Assembly: GCA_026709505.1 (NCBI GenBank)
Contig: JAPOSW010000022.1
Coordinates: 1 to 64,000, forward strand
DNA from: Gammaproteobacteria bacterium
GTDB lineage: Bacteria > Pseudomonadota > Gammaproteobacteria > Arenicellales > Poriferihabitantaceae
Direction of reading: 5' to 3'
DNA: 64,000 nt
The notes beneath the pieces were generated by a model that saw only the letters and a list, made by a program, of their open reading frames with translations, was not told the DNA's origin and ran no database searches. Position 1 is the first letter of the stretch. Each line of letters begins with the position of its first letter. The position numbers and the translations under genes are program-made. Positions 18,223-27,652 of this stretch are shown here, piece by piece.

Positions 18223-18855
18223 TCACTCTTTTTTCTGGGCATGCTCTTCAATCGCTTGTCCAGAGTCCTGATCCACAACCGTTCCTCGTGCAAGAATCGG
18301 CAGGGCAGACTGCAAATATACCCACATCGACCATAGCGTCAGCAACGCTGTCACGTAAAAAACAATCTCGCCAATACGAAATACCGGTATGCCATTTACC
18401 GGCTCGGCATACAGCAGCAGCACTATCGATACCATCTGAAACACAGTCTTGAGCTTGCCCAGCAGGCTCACTGAAACCAGTCCCCGACTCCCCAGCTCCG
18501 ACATCCACTCGCGCAACGCTGATATGGCGATCTCCCGACCGATGATCACGCAGACCGCAACCGAAAACACGGCAGGATGAATTACCCGTTCCAGCATGTC
18601 CGGATCCGAAGCCAGCAGTACCAGCGCACAGGCAACGATCAGCTTGTCCGCCACCGGATCCAGAAAGGCCCCCAGATCCGACACCGCCCCCAGTCTTCGG
18701 GCCAGGAATCCGTCCAGCCAGTCGGTCATGGCTGCCAGCAGGAAGATGCCAGCAAGTACCGTCTCCCGATGGGGAATCTCGAGAAAATACACAATCACCA
18801 GAACCGGTACCAGTGCTATCCGAAACAGCGTCAGTAAATTAGGCAGATTCAGCAT
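18223..18855 (-). CDS. pgsA: CDP-diacylglycerol-glycerol-3-phosphate 3-phosphatidyltransferase
   Basis: A 210-residue membrane enzyme that makes phosphatidylglycerophosphate. The CDP-alcohol phosphotransferase motif is complete: DWLDGFLARRLG followed by FLDPVADK. Four or more membrane segments are visible. The C-terminal ~25 residues (DQDSGQAIEEHAQKKE) are charged. It follows uvrC on the minus strand, a common gammaproteobacterial order, after about 180 bases. Confidence 0.94.
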   Translation of the reverse strand: MLNLPNLLTLFRIALVPVLVIVYFLEIPHRETVLAGIFLLAAMTDWLDGFLARRLGAVSDLGAFLDPVADKLIVACALVLLASDPDMLERVIHPAVFSVAVCVIIGREIAISALREWMSELGSRGLVSVSLLGKLKTVFQMVSIVLLLYAEPVNGIPVFRIGEIVFYVTALLTLWSMWVYLQSALPILARGTVVDQDSGQAIEEHAQKKE

Positions 18856-19036
18856 GGAGGCAGCAACGATCTTTCCAGATGATTCGAGGTGTAATTTTTC
18901 GGCACCCTGTAACCTCTAATTGGCGAGGCAATCCGCCATATCGGGTAGGCAGGGACGCATGGGAGAGTATATCAACCATGTTCATGCTCTCCAAATTGAC
19001 CAGTAACCACAATCGGAAACCCGCCCCGCCGATCTG

Positions 19037-20920
19037 CTAAACATCGTGCATTCGATCGTGAATCCGCCGCGCCAGCACCGGGCTGATCCCGGGCACTCTG
19101 CTCAACTCCTCGATTCCAGCACGCTTGACTTCCCGTATGCCCCCAAAATACCTGAGCAGGTCCCGCCTTCTTTTTTCGCCGATACCCTCGATATCCTCAA
19201 GCAGCGATGATGTCCGAGCCTTGGAACGGCGCTGCCGGTGTCCGGTAATTGCAAATCGATGCGCTTCATCGCGAATCCGCTGGATCAAATGCGATTCGGG
19301 AGAGGTCGCCGCCGGCACTCGAGGCGCACCCTGACCAACCAGATGCAGCTTTTCATGGCCAGAACGCCGCTCCGGCCCCTTTGATACCGCAAGCAACTGG
19401 ACGAGATGATTGATCTGGAGTTGCTCGAACACTTCCGCCGCCACCCCTAGCTGACCCTTGCCACCATCGATCAACACCAGGTCCGGAAATTGACCGTCAT
19501 TCTCCAGCACCCTCTGATATCGCCTCTCAATCGCCTGCGCCATGGCCTGATAATCATCGCCCTCGGTAATTCCGGCAATGTTGAAACGACGATACGCCGA
19601 TTTCACAGGTCCTGCCCGGTCAAAGACCACGCAGGATGCGACCGTCCGCTCGCCTTGTGTATGACTGATGTCGAAACACTCGATCCGCTGTGGCGGCTCC
19701 GCCAGTTGAAGATAACTGGCCAGCGCATCGAATTGACCGCCGATCTGTTCCCGTTCACTCAGATGCTGTCGCAAGCGGTCCTGGGCATTGATTTTCGCGG
19801 CCTCCACCCACTTGGCCCGATGCGTTCTGAACCGTTGCTTGATTACAACCCGATAGCCACTCTCCAGCGAAAAAACCTGCTCTGTCGAAGCCCGGTTATC
19901 CATTTTCTCGGCAATTAGGATTTCTCGCGGAATGGTCGTGCCCAAATAGAACTGCGGCAGAAAATCTTCCATCAATCGTGAGGGGGTTCGATCCAGCGGA
20001 TTCGACTGAATATCCAATCGGGAGCCAAGATTGCGGCCCCGCCTGATGGAGACTACATTGAAACAGGCCATGCCTGATTCAACAGCAACCGCAACCACAT
20101 CCGCATCTTCCTGCCCGGCGGATATATACTGCCGCTCGCGAATTCTCTGTAAAGAGGCAATCCGGTCTCGATAGATTGCCGCCGCCTCATACTCCATGCT
20201 GCGCGATGCCGTCTCCATGCGCTCGGATAACTCTTCAATCAACACGGCATCCCGACCCTCCAGAACCGCGATCGACTGACGCAAGTCCTCGGCATATTCA
20301 TCTGCCTCAATACATCCTACACACGGCGCACTGCAACGCTTGATCTGGTATTGCAGACAAGGCCGGGAGCGATTTCGGAAAAAGGCATCGCTGCATTGCC
20401 GCAACTGAAACGTCTTGTGCAGATGGCCGAGCATCTCCCTTACCGATGCAGCACTCGGATAAGGGCCATAGTACTTGCCGGGATTGGACCTTGACCCCCG
20501 GTAGAACGTCAATCGGGGAAACTCGTGATTCTGCTCCAATCGGATATAGGGGTAGCTTTTGTCATCGCGAAGCGAAATGTTGTAGCGGGGACGTCTGGAC
20601 TTGATCAGATTGTTCTCGAGCAGCAATGCCTCGCTTTCCGTTCGTGTGGTCTGGACTTCAGCATGATGGATTTTTTCGACCATCAGGCGGGTTTTCAGAG
20701 ACGGGCTGCTCTTGCGAAAATAGCTTTGCATCCTCTTTTTGAGGTTTTTCGCCTTGCCAACGTATAATGCATGCCCGTCCTGACCGGTAAATATGTAAAC
20801 CCCGGGCTGTCCGGTGACATGTTTCAGAAAGGATTGCGCATCAAAAGGCGAATGAGCACTAACCATGTCGCAAGCTCCGGCCTCTGTTGACGGGCAAATT
20901 CTCTGAACAGGCTCGCTCAT
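19037..20920 (-). CDS. uvrC: Excinuclease ABC subunit C
   Basis: A 627-residue nuclease that makes both incisions in nucleotide-excision repair. The N-terminal GIY-YIG domain begins QPGVYIFTGQDG and holds ALYVGKAKNLKKR. A small Cys region (CLQYQIKRCSAPCVG) and UVR motif follow, then the RNase H-like domain with ECFDISHTQG and LVLIDGGKGQL, and C-terminal helix-hairpin-helix repeats (DIEGIGEKRRRDLL, RVPGISPVLAR). An alternative start is the Met at residue 19 (MVSAHSPFD). Confidence 0.96.
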   Translation of the reverse strand: MSEPVQRICPSTEAGACDMVSAHSPFDAQSFLKHVTGQPGVYIFTGQDGHALYVGKAKNLKKRMQSYFRKSSPSLKTRLMVEKIHHAEVQTTRTESEALLLENNLIKSRRPRYNISLRDDKSYPYIRLEQNHEFPRLTFYRGSRSNPGKYYGPYPSAASVREMLGHLHKTFQLRQCSDAFFRNRSRPCLQYQIKRCSAPCVGCIEADEYAEDLRQSIAVLEGRDAVLIEELSERMETASRSMEYEAAAIYRDRIASLQRIRERQYISAGQEDADVVAVAVESGMACFNVVSIRRGRNLGSRLDIQSNPLDRTPSRLMEDFLPQFYLGTTIPREILIAEKMDNRASTEQVFSLESGYRVVIKQRFRTHRAKWVEAAKINAQDRLRQHLSEREQIGGQFDALASYLQLAEPPQRIECFDISHTQGERTVASCVVFDRAGPVKSAYRRFNIAGITEGDDYQAMAQAIERRYQRVLENDGQFPDLVLIDGGKGQLGVAAEVFEQLQINHLVQLLAVSKGPERRSGHEKLHLVGQGAPRVPAATSPESHLIQRIRDEAHRFAITGHRQRRSKARTSSLLEDIEGIGEKRRRDLLRYFGGIREVKRAGIEELSRVPGISPVLARRIHDRMHDV

Positions 20921-21008
20921 GAACCGCTCGAATCAGATTGAACCGACGGTGTACAGCAATTAAAATACGCATTGCTCCTCTTATAGTCTTCATACCTTTC
21001 TTCTATCC

Positions 21009-21569
21009 ATGAAAATATCGGCATTCGATGCCCGTGTGGGCAGTTTACTAGAGTACCAAAATAAACTGTTTCGAGTTCTTAAAAAAAACCATGTCAAACC
21101 GGGCAAGGGAGGCGCTTTTGTGCAGCTGGAGATGAAATGCATCAGCGACGGCACCAAACTGAATGAACGATTCCGCTCCGAGGACAAGATGGAGAAAGCC
21201 TTTATCGAACCTCGCAACATGCAGTATCTGTACATGGACGGCTCCAGCTACGTATTCATGGATATGGAGTCCTTTGAGCAAATCACCATGACCGAAAGCG
21301 ATCTCGAGGAACAAATCCCCTTTCTAATGCCAAATACCCCTGTGCAAATCAATTTCCACAGCGGTATTCCGGTGGCCATCGAACTGCCGGCCTCGGTGAT
21401 TCTCGAAGTGGTCGAGACTGAAAGCGTGGTCAAGGGCCAGACCGCGTCGGGAAGCGGAAAACCCGCGACCCTTGAAACCGGCCTTCGGGTCACCGTTCCA
21501 ACGTTCATCAATATCGGAGAGAAAATCAAGGTCAACACTGACAATGGGGAATATATCGAACGTGCCTAA
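21009..21569 (+). CDS. efp: Elongation factor P
   Basis: A 186-residue, three-domain translation factor that relieves ribosome stalling at polyproline. The modifiable lysine is Lys33 in the loop KPGKGGAF, the form that is beta-lysylated by EpmA/EpmB in many gammaproteobacteria; those genes are not in the window. The C-terminal signature ATLETGLRVTVPTFINIGEKI is intact. It diverges from uvrC and lies just upstream of the decarboxylase gene. Confidence 0.96.
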   Translation: MKISAFDARVGSLLEYQNKLFRVLKKNHVKPGKGGAFVQLEMKCISDGTKLNERFRSEDKMEKAFIEPRNMQYLYMDGSSYVFMDMESFEQITMTESDLEEQIPFLMPNTPVQINFHSGIPVAIELPASVILEVVETESVVKGQTASGSGKPATLETGLRVTVPTFINIGEKIKVNTDNGEYIERA

Positions 21570-21623
21570 CCCATGATGGGAGTAACCCTCTTTTGCACGG
21601 ACATTTTCTTTTCAAGCCAAGCC

Positions 21624-23063
21624 ATGACTCCGGAAGAATTTCGAAAACTGGGACACTTGCTGATCGACTGGATTGCGGACTATCGGGGCAATATCGAGCA
21701 GTATCCGGTTCGCTCGCAGGTCAAGCCCGGCGATGTGCGCAATTCCTTTCCCTCCACGCCGCCGGAGCGACAGGCATCCAATGCGGAAATGATCCAGATG
21801 CTTGAGGAGAAGGTCATGCCCGGCATGACCCATGTCCAACACCCAATGTACTACGGCTGGTTCCCATCCAACGCAGCATTGTCGTCAGTACTGGGCGATA
21901 TCACTAGTTCCGGTCTCGCTGGCTTGGGCATTTCCTGGGAAAGTTGCCCCAGCCTGACCGAAGTCGAAGAACTGGTCTGTGACTGGATGCGCCAACTGGC
22001 CGGTCTGTCCGGCAAATGGTCTGGATGCATTCACGATACGGCATCCACGGCCTGTCTGGCCTCGCTGATCGTGGCTCGTGAGCATGCCACCAATCTATCC
22101 CAGAATCGTGACGGCCTGCAAGGCCAACAAAAGCCCTTGATTGTCTATACCACAGAGCACTCGCACTCCAGTGTTCAGAAAGCCGCACTCTTGGCTGGTT
22201 TCGGATTCCATAACATACGCTATATCGGGACGGATTCTGAAACCTTCGCAATGCTCCCTCAAGCGCTGGCCGAGACTATCCAAGAAGACCTGGACAGAGG
22301 ATGTTTACCGGCTGCAATTGTTGCTACTTCAGGTTCAACTGGCGTGCTGTCTTTTGATCCACTGGAAGAGATCGCAGAAATCGCAAAACAGCACGGCATA
22401 TGGCTGCATGTCGATGCAGCAATGGCTGGGAGTGCCCTGATTCTTCCGGAATGCCGGCATCTCATGCAGGGTATTGAACTGGCGGATGCGATCTCATGGA
22501 ATCCGCACAAATGGTTTGGGGCGCAAACTGACTGCGCGTTGATGTATGTAAAAGATACAGGCATGCTCAAATCCGTGATGTCCACCAACCCCAGTTATCT
22601 GCGATCTGCTGCGGGTTCGGAAACGACCCAGCTGCGCGACTGGACAATCCCGCTGGGCCGCCGCTTTCGGGCCCTCAAGATTCTTTTCATGCTTGAAATT
22701 GACGGAATTGAACAGGTCCGCACTCTAATGCGGAGGGATATGCAAAATGCCCGCTGGCTGGCAGAACAGGTCAAAGATAATGCAGACTGGAAAGTGGTGG
22801 TTCCAGTAACCTTGCAAATGGTCTGTATCCGGCATGAGCCTGAAGGGCTATCGGGCGACGCACTTGATAATCACACCCTGAACTGGGTTCATGCTGTTAA
22901 TCGCTCCGGAAAGGCCCTGATTACTCCATCCATATTGAACGGACGATGGATGGTGCGCGTTTCGATCGGTGCCATAATGACTGCCCGAGAACATGTAGAA
23001 AAGCTGTGGAACATTATCCATAAAGCGGCAGAAGAGAGTCTGGGTGAATCACCTCCATGCTAG
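21624..23063 (+). CDS. Pyridoxal-phosphate-dependent aromatic-amino-acid decarboxylase family
   Basis: A 479-residue group II decarboxylase. WNPHKWFGAQTDC holds the Schiff-base lysine, HVDAAMAG the cofactor aspartate, and ATSGSTGVLSFDPL the region before it. N-terminal MTPEEFRKLGHLLIDWIADY matches the aromatic-L-amino-acid decarboxylase branch (DOPA/tyrosine/tryptophan type). I start at ATG 21624, since residues before it (from 21573) are not family-like. The substrate cannot be read from sequence. It follows efp after 54 bases. Confidence 0.88.
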   Translation: MTPEEFRKLGHLLIDWIADYRGNIEQYPVRSQVKPGDVRNSFPSTPPERQASNAEMIQMLEEKVMPGMTHVQHPMYYGWFPSNAALSSVLGDITSSGLAGLGISWESCPSLTEVEELVCDWMRQLAGLSGKWSGCIHDTASTACLASLIVAREHATNLSQNRDGLQGQQKPLIVYTTEHSHSSVQKAALLAGFGFHNIRYIGTDSETFAMLPQALAETIQEDLDRGCLPAAIVATSGSTGVLSFDPLEEIAEIAKQHGIWLHVDAAMAGSALILPECRHLMQGIELADAISWNPHKWFGAQTDCALMYVKDTGMLKSVMSTNPSYLRSAAGSETTQLRDWTIPLGRRFRALKILFMLEIDGIEQVRTLMRRDMQNARWLAEQVKDNADWKVVVPVTLQMVCIRHEPEGLSGDALDNHTLNWVHAVNRSGKALITPSILNGRWMVRVSIGAIMTAREHVEKLWNIIHKAAEESLGESPPC

Positions 23064-23197
23064 TTGTCAACAATATAATCAATCGCCCAGAAACGCCTCT
23101 GATGCGCACATGAGTTCCCGGTACTGCAATAGCATGACAAGTAAAAACCCGATCATGGATTTGTGATTAACCCTCAAGTATTGAATACGGAATAAAA

Positions 23198-24436
23198 ATG
23201 ACGAAACCGATTGTCATCGTAGGGGCAGGCCAGGCTGCAGCCTCCTTCGCCTCGCGCTACATCACGCATGCTGACCGATTGCCGGTATTGCTGATTGGAG
23301 AGGAGCGCACACCGCCCTATCAACGTCCGCCACTTTCCAAGAAATACCTGAGCGGTGAATTTCAACGCGAACGACTGTGGATTCGTCAATCTCACTGGTA
23401 CGGCGATAATGGAATCGACACCCGATTCGGAACCCGAATAACAGCACTTGTACCAGAAAAAAAACAGGTCATTACTGATTCCGGCGAGTCAATCGAATAC
23501 GAAAAACTGATTTTGTGTACGGGGAGCCATGCCCGGCGTTTGCCGGATGCGGCGGGCGGGTCGCTGGAGGGCGTGCTCACGCTTCGCGGCATCAATGACG
23601 CCGACAGACTCAATGCCTATCTGGATGGCAAGCATCGGCTCTTGATTGTGGGAGGTGGCTATATAGGACTCGAAATTGCTGCAACTGCGAGGACACTGGG
23701 GCATGCCGTAACGGTCATTGAAATGGCCGATCGGATATTGCAGAGAGTTGCCTCGACGGAAACCTCGGATTATTTTCGTGCCCTTCACAAGGATCATGGA
23801 GCAAATATTCTCGAAGCGACCGGTCTCGCCCGAATACACGGCGAAAATGGGACTGTTCGAGGGGTTGAGCTGGACCGGGGCGGGTACATTGAGGCTGATG
23901 CCGTATTGGTCGGAATCGGTGCAGCGCCCAATATTGAGCTTGCAGAAACCGCCGGCATCGAATGCGAAAATGGAATCGCGGTTGATGAGACCTGCCAAAC
24001 CTCAATTCCCGGCATCTATGCTGCCGGGGACTGCACGAGCTTTGTCAGGCATGGTCAGCGGATTCGCCTCGAATCGGTTCAGAATGCGGCAGATCAGGGC
24101 GATTTGATCGCTCAGATTCTGTCAGGGAAGGATGATCAATATACATCAACTCCCTGGTTCTGGTCTGAACAGTACGATTGCATGCTACAGATCGCAGGAC
24201 TCAGTCAAGGCTACACGCAAACCGTCATCCGGGACAATAGTACTGCGGGGGGGCAATCGGTGTGGTATTACCAGAACGATGAATTGATCGCGGTTGATGC
24301 CATGAACGACACCAAATCCTATGCATTCGGGAGGCGGATGCTTGAAATGGGCTTCAATCCGCCCATGGATCAAATCGGCGACGAAACCACCGACCTGAAG
24401 CTTTTACTTCAAGGAAATCAGAAAAACCCTGGGTAA
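23198..24436 (+). CDS. Ferredoxin/rubredoxin reductase-like FAD oxidoreductase
   Basis: A 412-residue NAD(P)H- and FAD-binding protein of the BphA4/rubredoxin reductase type. VIVGAGQAAASFA at the N-terminus binds FAD, LLIVGGGYIGLEIAATA near residue 150 binds NADH, and GIYAAGDCT near 270 is the second FAD motif. PPYQRPPLSKKYLSGE is typical of ferredoxin reductases serving oxygenases. The C-terminal reductase domain (TPWFWSEQYD) is present. No ferredoxin or oxygenase gene is adjacent, so its electron acceptor is unknown. Confidence 0.9.
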   Translation: MTKPIVIVGAGQAAASFASRYITHADRLPVLLIGEERTPPYQRPPLSKKYLSGEFQRERLWIRQSHWYGDNGIDTRFGTRITALVPEKKQVITDSGESIEYEKLILCTGSHARRLPDAAGGSLEGVLTLRGINDADRLNAYLDGKHRLLIVGGGYIGLEIAATARTLGHAVTVIEMADRILQRVASTETSDYFRALHKDHGANILEATGLARIHGENGTVRGVELDRGGYIEADAVLVGIGAAPNIELAETAGIECENGIAVDETCQTSIPGIYAAGDCTSFVRHGQRIRLESVQNAADQGDLIAQILSGKDDQYTSTPWFWSEQYDCMLQIAGLSQGYTQTVIRDNSTAGGQSVWYYQNDELIAVDAMNDTKSYAFGRRMLEMGFNPPMDQIGDETTDLKLLLQGNQKNPG

Positions 24437-24554
24437 TGGACTCGGACGAGCCGAGCCTGCTCTGGTCCTGAATCGATGTGGGTATTCTTGATTGCTGGGT
24501 TGAATCGGGTCGAGACTCCTGTCGAAAAGAAGGGAAGAGCGGAACCAGTAAGCG

Positions 24555-24890
24555 GTGTTTACTCTGTTCGGAGGTTCTCCATGGCCGAACTATCATCTCG
24601 AAACAGAGAGGCAAGGACGGGTTCACGACCATCGACCGGGAGGCGGCAGAGGCGCTGAGCCAATGATGAAGGAGGACATCTCCCAGTTGCCGTTGGTTGA
24701 TGGCAAGGATTTCGTCGGGAGTCTGGGCTACTCCCGACTTTTGGAGAACCTGATCGACGAGCCGCTGATCCAGGACAAAGCGGTTCACGAGATCACTACC
24801 CTTGTTCCAGTTTGTGCCGGTCGATATCATTCTGTCCATGCTGCCCTCTATGATCATGCCAGATTGCCAGATCATCATGGAGCACAATGA
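24555..24890 (+). pseudogene. CBS-domain fragment, likely cystathionine beta-synthase relic
   Basis: The frame reads MMKEDISQLPLVDGKDFVG, then SLGYSRLLENLIDEPLIQDK, matching the C-terminal CBS-domain pair of bacterial cystathionine beta-synthase-like enzymes (M...DISQLPV.D...VGS). The second domain is partial. Nothing resembling the catalytic PLP domain lies upstream, where the ferredoxin reductase ends at 24436. It appears to be a truncated remnant whose frame happens to stay open. Confidence 0.5.
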
Positions 24891-24970
24891 GTAGGGAATT
24901 TCCGTGCATCATCACTTGACATGATCTGCTCGAATCAATTGCGGCTGTCTGATTAGACGGTGCAGATTCG

Positions 24971-25585
24971 TCATCCGGCGTGAGTTTCCGATATCCGTTC
25001 GGCCACCTGATTGCTTAAATCGGGAACTGACTGCCCAATATTCTGACTAGGATGCTCATGCTCGCTACCTTGTACGCCGGGCTGTCGAATATCGTGAAGT
25101 TGCCGATCAATCAGATCACTGGAAAGAAATACGGACCGATCCGACTTCCAGATTTCTAGCGCTTTTATCAAAAGTGCACGGCTGCATGCTTTGGCAGCCC
25201 AAAGCTGTTCAACGACCCACAGCACTCCATGGGTTCGGATGCCTTCGGAGGACGCAATTGCACGCAATTGTGAGTCACCCGTCAGGAGAATACTGTCATC
25301 GTAGAACTGCGCGGTAACCACACAAAAGCAGTCATTGGCTGAAAGGCGTCCAAACCGACATCTGAGAGTGAGGGAAGCCGCAATTTCTTCAGGAGTCAGA
25401 TTGTGGGTTTTCATGCCACCACGATCAAGAATTCTCCAATCACCGGGCGTGAAACTCGTCAATTCGGATTCACGAATGGGCAATGGGACAATCAGGCGAA
25501 ACGGGAGATGGCATAATTTCGGCAACAGTCGCCCTTTGCGAAGGTCGATCAGGCATGAGGCGTCATTGACCGCAATGGTGAACAT
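24971..25585 (-). CDS. PIN-domain protein, probable toxin partner
   Basis: A 204-residue protein. NDASCLIDLRKGRLL at the N-terminus supplies the first PIN acidic residue, and LSANDCFCVVTAQ with SILLTGDSQLRAIA supplies the later ones. GVLWVVEQLW near 115 is typical of this branch. PIN proteins are Mg-dependent RNases. Its ATG overlaps the stop of the upstream ImmA/HTH gene (TGATG), so they are coupled, a pairing seen for COG2856-type antitoxin/toxin loci. The ~60 C-terminal residues are not recognisable. Confidence 0.7.
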   Translation of the reverse strand: MFTIAVNDASCLIDLRKGRLLPKLCHLPFRLIVPLPIRESELTSFTPGDWRILDRGGMKTHNLTPEEIAASLTLRCRFGRLSANDCFCVVTAQFYDDSILLTGDSQLRAIASSEGIRTHGVLWVVEQLWAAKACSRALLIKALEIWKSDRSVFLSSDLIDRQLHDIRQPGVQGSEHEHPSQNIGQSVPDLSNQVAERISETHAG

Positions 25586-26664
25586 CAGCCGTCTGGTCCT
25601 CGGATTTCACGTTCGATGGAGGAGAGAGGGAGATGCAGAAGCTGTGCAGCACGAACCGGAGATATAAGCTGTTCTGCCAATGCACGCCAGACCAAGTTCT
25701 CAAAGTGTGCCGGCCTCTCGAAGAAGCCGAATCCCTCATCTTCCCGGATTGGTTCCGGCTCTTCCCTGCGCCAAGGTCGCGCATAGCTGCGGAAAGCGTG
25801 TTCAATCGTCGACTTCGGCAGGATGCCGACTTGCCCAAGCCTCATCAACATGGCCGATGCTGAAACACCATAGAGTCGCTTCAACTGCATCAGTTCGTGA
25901 TAGGTAATGCCGTGACGGCGCTCTCCCGCTTGGGTTGCGAGATGCTCGAAGGGAACTAGAAATGCGCCTGCAAACCGGTCAACAGCTTTCTCGAGTCGAA
26001 TTTCCGGATTGCCGGTTGCACGAATAACCTGATGTGCGAGTTCATGTGCAAGGTTGAAGCGCTTGCGCTCGATGCCGGTCTGGCTGGATACGACAACTAC
26101 CGTGGCAACAGGCCTTTCGCCGCTGCATAATGCATCGCAGGTCAGTCCGTCGAATCGCTGAGGCAGATTGGCCTCGATTACCCTGATGCCCTTTTCTTCG
26201 AGAAGGCCAGTCATGCTGGGGATCGGATTGATGCCAAGTCTCCAGTGCCGGCGGAGTCCGTTAGCAATGTCGTCGATTTCTGCAAAGCTCTCGACCTGTC
26301 CAGTCACCAGGCTGCCAAATGGATTATCCTGGGGAGCGAGATCAATGATATCCTCGATAGCCAGATAATCCTCGAGCCTTTCGATTACGATGGCCTCAGC
26401 CTTAGCAAGATTTTGGGCCGAAATTCCCGAGCGTTTCCGGAACTCGATGCCCTGCAGGGTATTCACCTGCCCGCCCATCAGGAAGTCTAGGGATACTCCA
26501 AGAGTTTTCCCAAGTCCGACTAGAACCGACGATGACGGCATCATTTTACCCGACTCATATTTGCTGATCGCTTGCACAGTAACCCGCGGCGAGAGCTGAT
26601 CGGCCAGCGCCCGCATCGACAACCCCGCTCTCTTGCGCGCTAGTCGCAGTCTTTTGTCGAACAT
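25585..26664 (-). CDS. HTH-Xre and ImmA/IrrE metallopeptidase fusion
   Basis: A 359-residue protein. Residues 1-60 form an Xre helix-turn-helix (RKRAGLSMRALADQLSP, AISKYESGKMMPS), and a zinc-peptidase motif FNLAHELAHQVIRA lies around residue 210, followed by EKAVDRFAGAFLVP. These repressor-protease proteins control phage, ICE or toxin genes by cleaving partners. I use ATG 26664 (MFDKRLRLARKRAG); the frame is open to 26694. It should regulate itself and the downstream PIN gene. Confidence 0.88.
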   Translation of the reverse strand: MFDKRLRLARKRAGLSMRALADQLSPRVTVQAISKYESGKMMPSSSVLVGLGKTLGVSLDFLMGGQVNTLQGIEFRKRSGISAQNLAKAEAIVIERLEDYLAIEDIIDLAPQDNPFGSLVTGQVESFAEIDDIANGLRRHWRLGINPIPSMTGLLEEKGIRVIEANLPQRFDGLTCDALCSGERPVATVVVVSSQTGIERKRFNLAHELAHQVIRATGNPEIRLEKAVDRFAGAFLVPFEHLATQAGERRHGITYHELMQLKRLYGVSASAMLMRLGQVGILPKSTIEHAFRSYARPWRREEPEPIREDEGFGFFERPAHFENLVWRALAEQLISPVRAAQLLHLPLSSIEREIRGPDG

Positions 26665-26760
26665 GATGTTCTCAAATATAATTGTGGTTGACATTATACA
26701 AATATTATTTGAAAATTAAACCTCAAGTTAAATTAGTATAGGTTAAATCAGAAAATCAGA

Positions 26761-26985
26761 ATGAAAGGAAAGAATCAACATGTTGTTCCTCGTGCAGGTT
26801 GCTGGGCGGTGAAGGCTGCCGGCAATAGGAGAGCGACATCAACCCATCCGACCCAACGACAGGCGATCAAAGTGGCCCAGCGTATTGCACGGTCTCAGGG
26901 CATGGAAATGCTGGTACATGGCCGGAATGGGCGGATTCGAGAACGTAGCACCTACGGCCGCGATCCATATCCTCCCAAGGGGTAG
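26761..26985 (+). CDS. DUF2188 family protein
   Basis: A 74-residue protein. HVVPRAGCWAVKAAG, then QAIKVAQRIARSQGMEMLVHGRNGRIRE and a C-terminal PYPPKG is the whole DUF2188 pattern. Function is unknown. Families like this often sit in mobile or accessory regions. It diverges from the ImmA/HTH gene across about 95 AT-rich bases, likely a shared regulatory region. Confidence 0.8.
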   Translation: MKGKNQHVVPRAGCWAVKAAGNRRATSTHPTQRQAIKVAQRIARSQGMEMLVHGRNGRIRERSTYGRDPYPPKG

Positions 26986-27652
26986 GTCATGGAAAGCGTG
27001 GCGATGACTGGAATGGCTGCACAGCTCAATGGCTGCACAGCTCAATGGCCGCCAACTCAAGAGAAGTATTGAGGTTTATGTTTGCGGCAACTGCATTTTA
27101 CATTATCTTAGTTGCGTCATTGCCTGATTGTCCGGAATCCAGAATTAGATTGAGGGTTTAACCGGATGGTCCCGACTGACGGCTTGCAGAATAAAGAATA
27201 CCGAAAAGTCCATTTATGTATCTATTCTCAGCCTTCTGGCAGGTATATGTACCGATGGATATGCGAAGAATTTCGAATATGGAAATATTTACCGACCAGT
27301 GCCATAGTTTTCCAGCCGGGCATTGCCGGATTCCTGCATCTGTCCACATGGGGGTCCGAAAACGATTCCTGTGCAGGGTTCAAATCAGTCAAGCACTTCT
27401 TCTTGAGATAATGCCAAAGCCAGATAAAAAGCGGGTTTTTTGGATACTGCCCCAGCCAAATCCCTCACTGCTTGCTTGAAACAGTACCGATAGAGCCAGC
27501 TCAGCCACAAAACCCCTGATTCCAGACAACCTTGTTTTTGCTTGTCAAATTGCATGATTCACATGCCCGGCATGAGAAAGGGCCAAACCTGTAGACCAAT
27601 ACTCCCTCAGTGGTTATCACCTGAAACAGGAACTCCTGGCTATTAGCGCGTT
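26986..27652. other. Intergenic stretch with a short tandem duplication
   Basis: About 670 bases with no supported gene. A 17-base unit (AATGGCTGCACAGCTC plus a base) is directly repeated at about 27013-27046. Small open frames near 27166-27479 lack recognisable motifs. Confidence 0.4.

Noticed and set aside
24354-24887. 177-codon minus-strand ORF after the ferredoxin reductase gene
   Set aside because: The plus strand of the same segment encodes the CBS-domain fragment; the minus frame has no recognisable domain.
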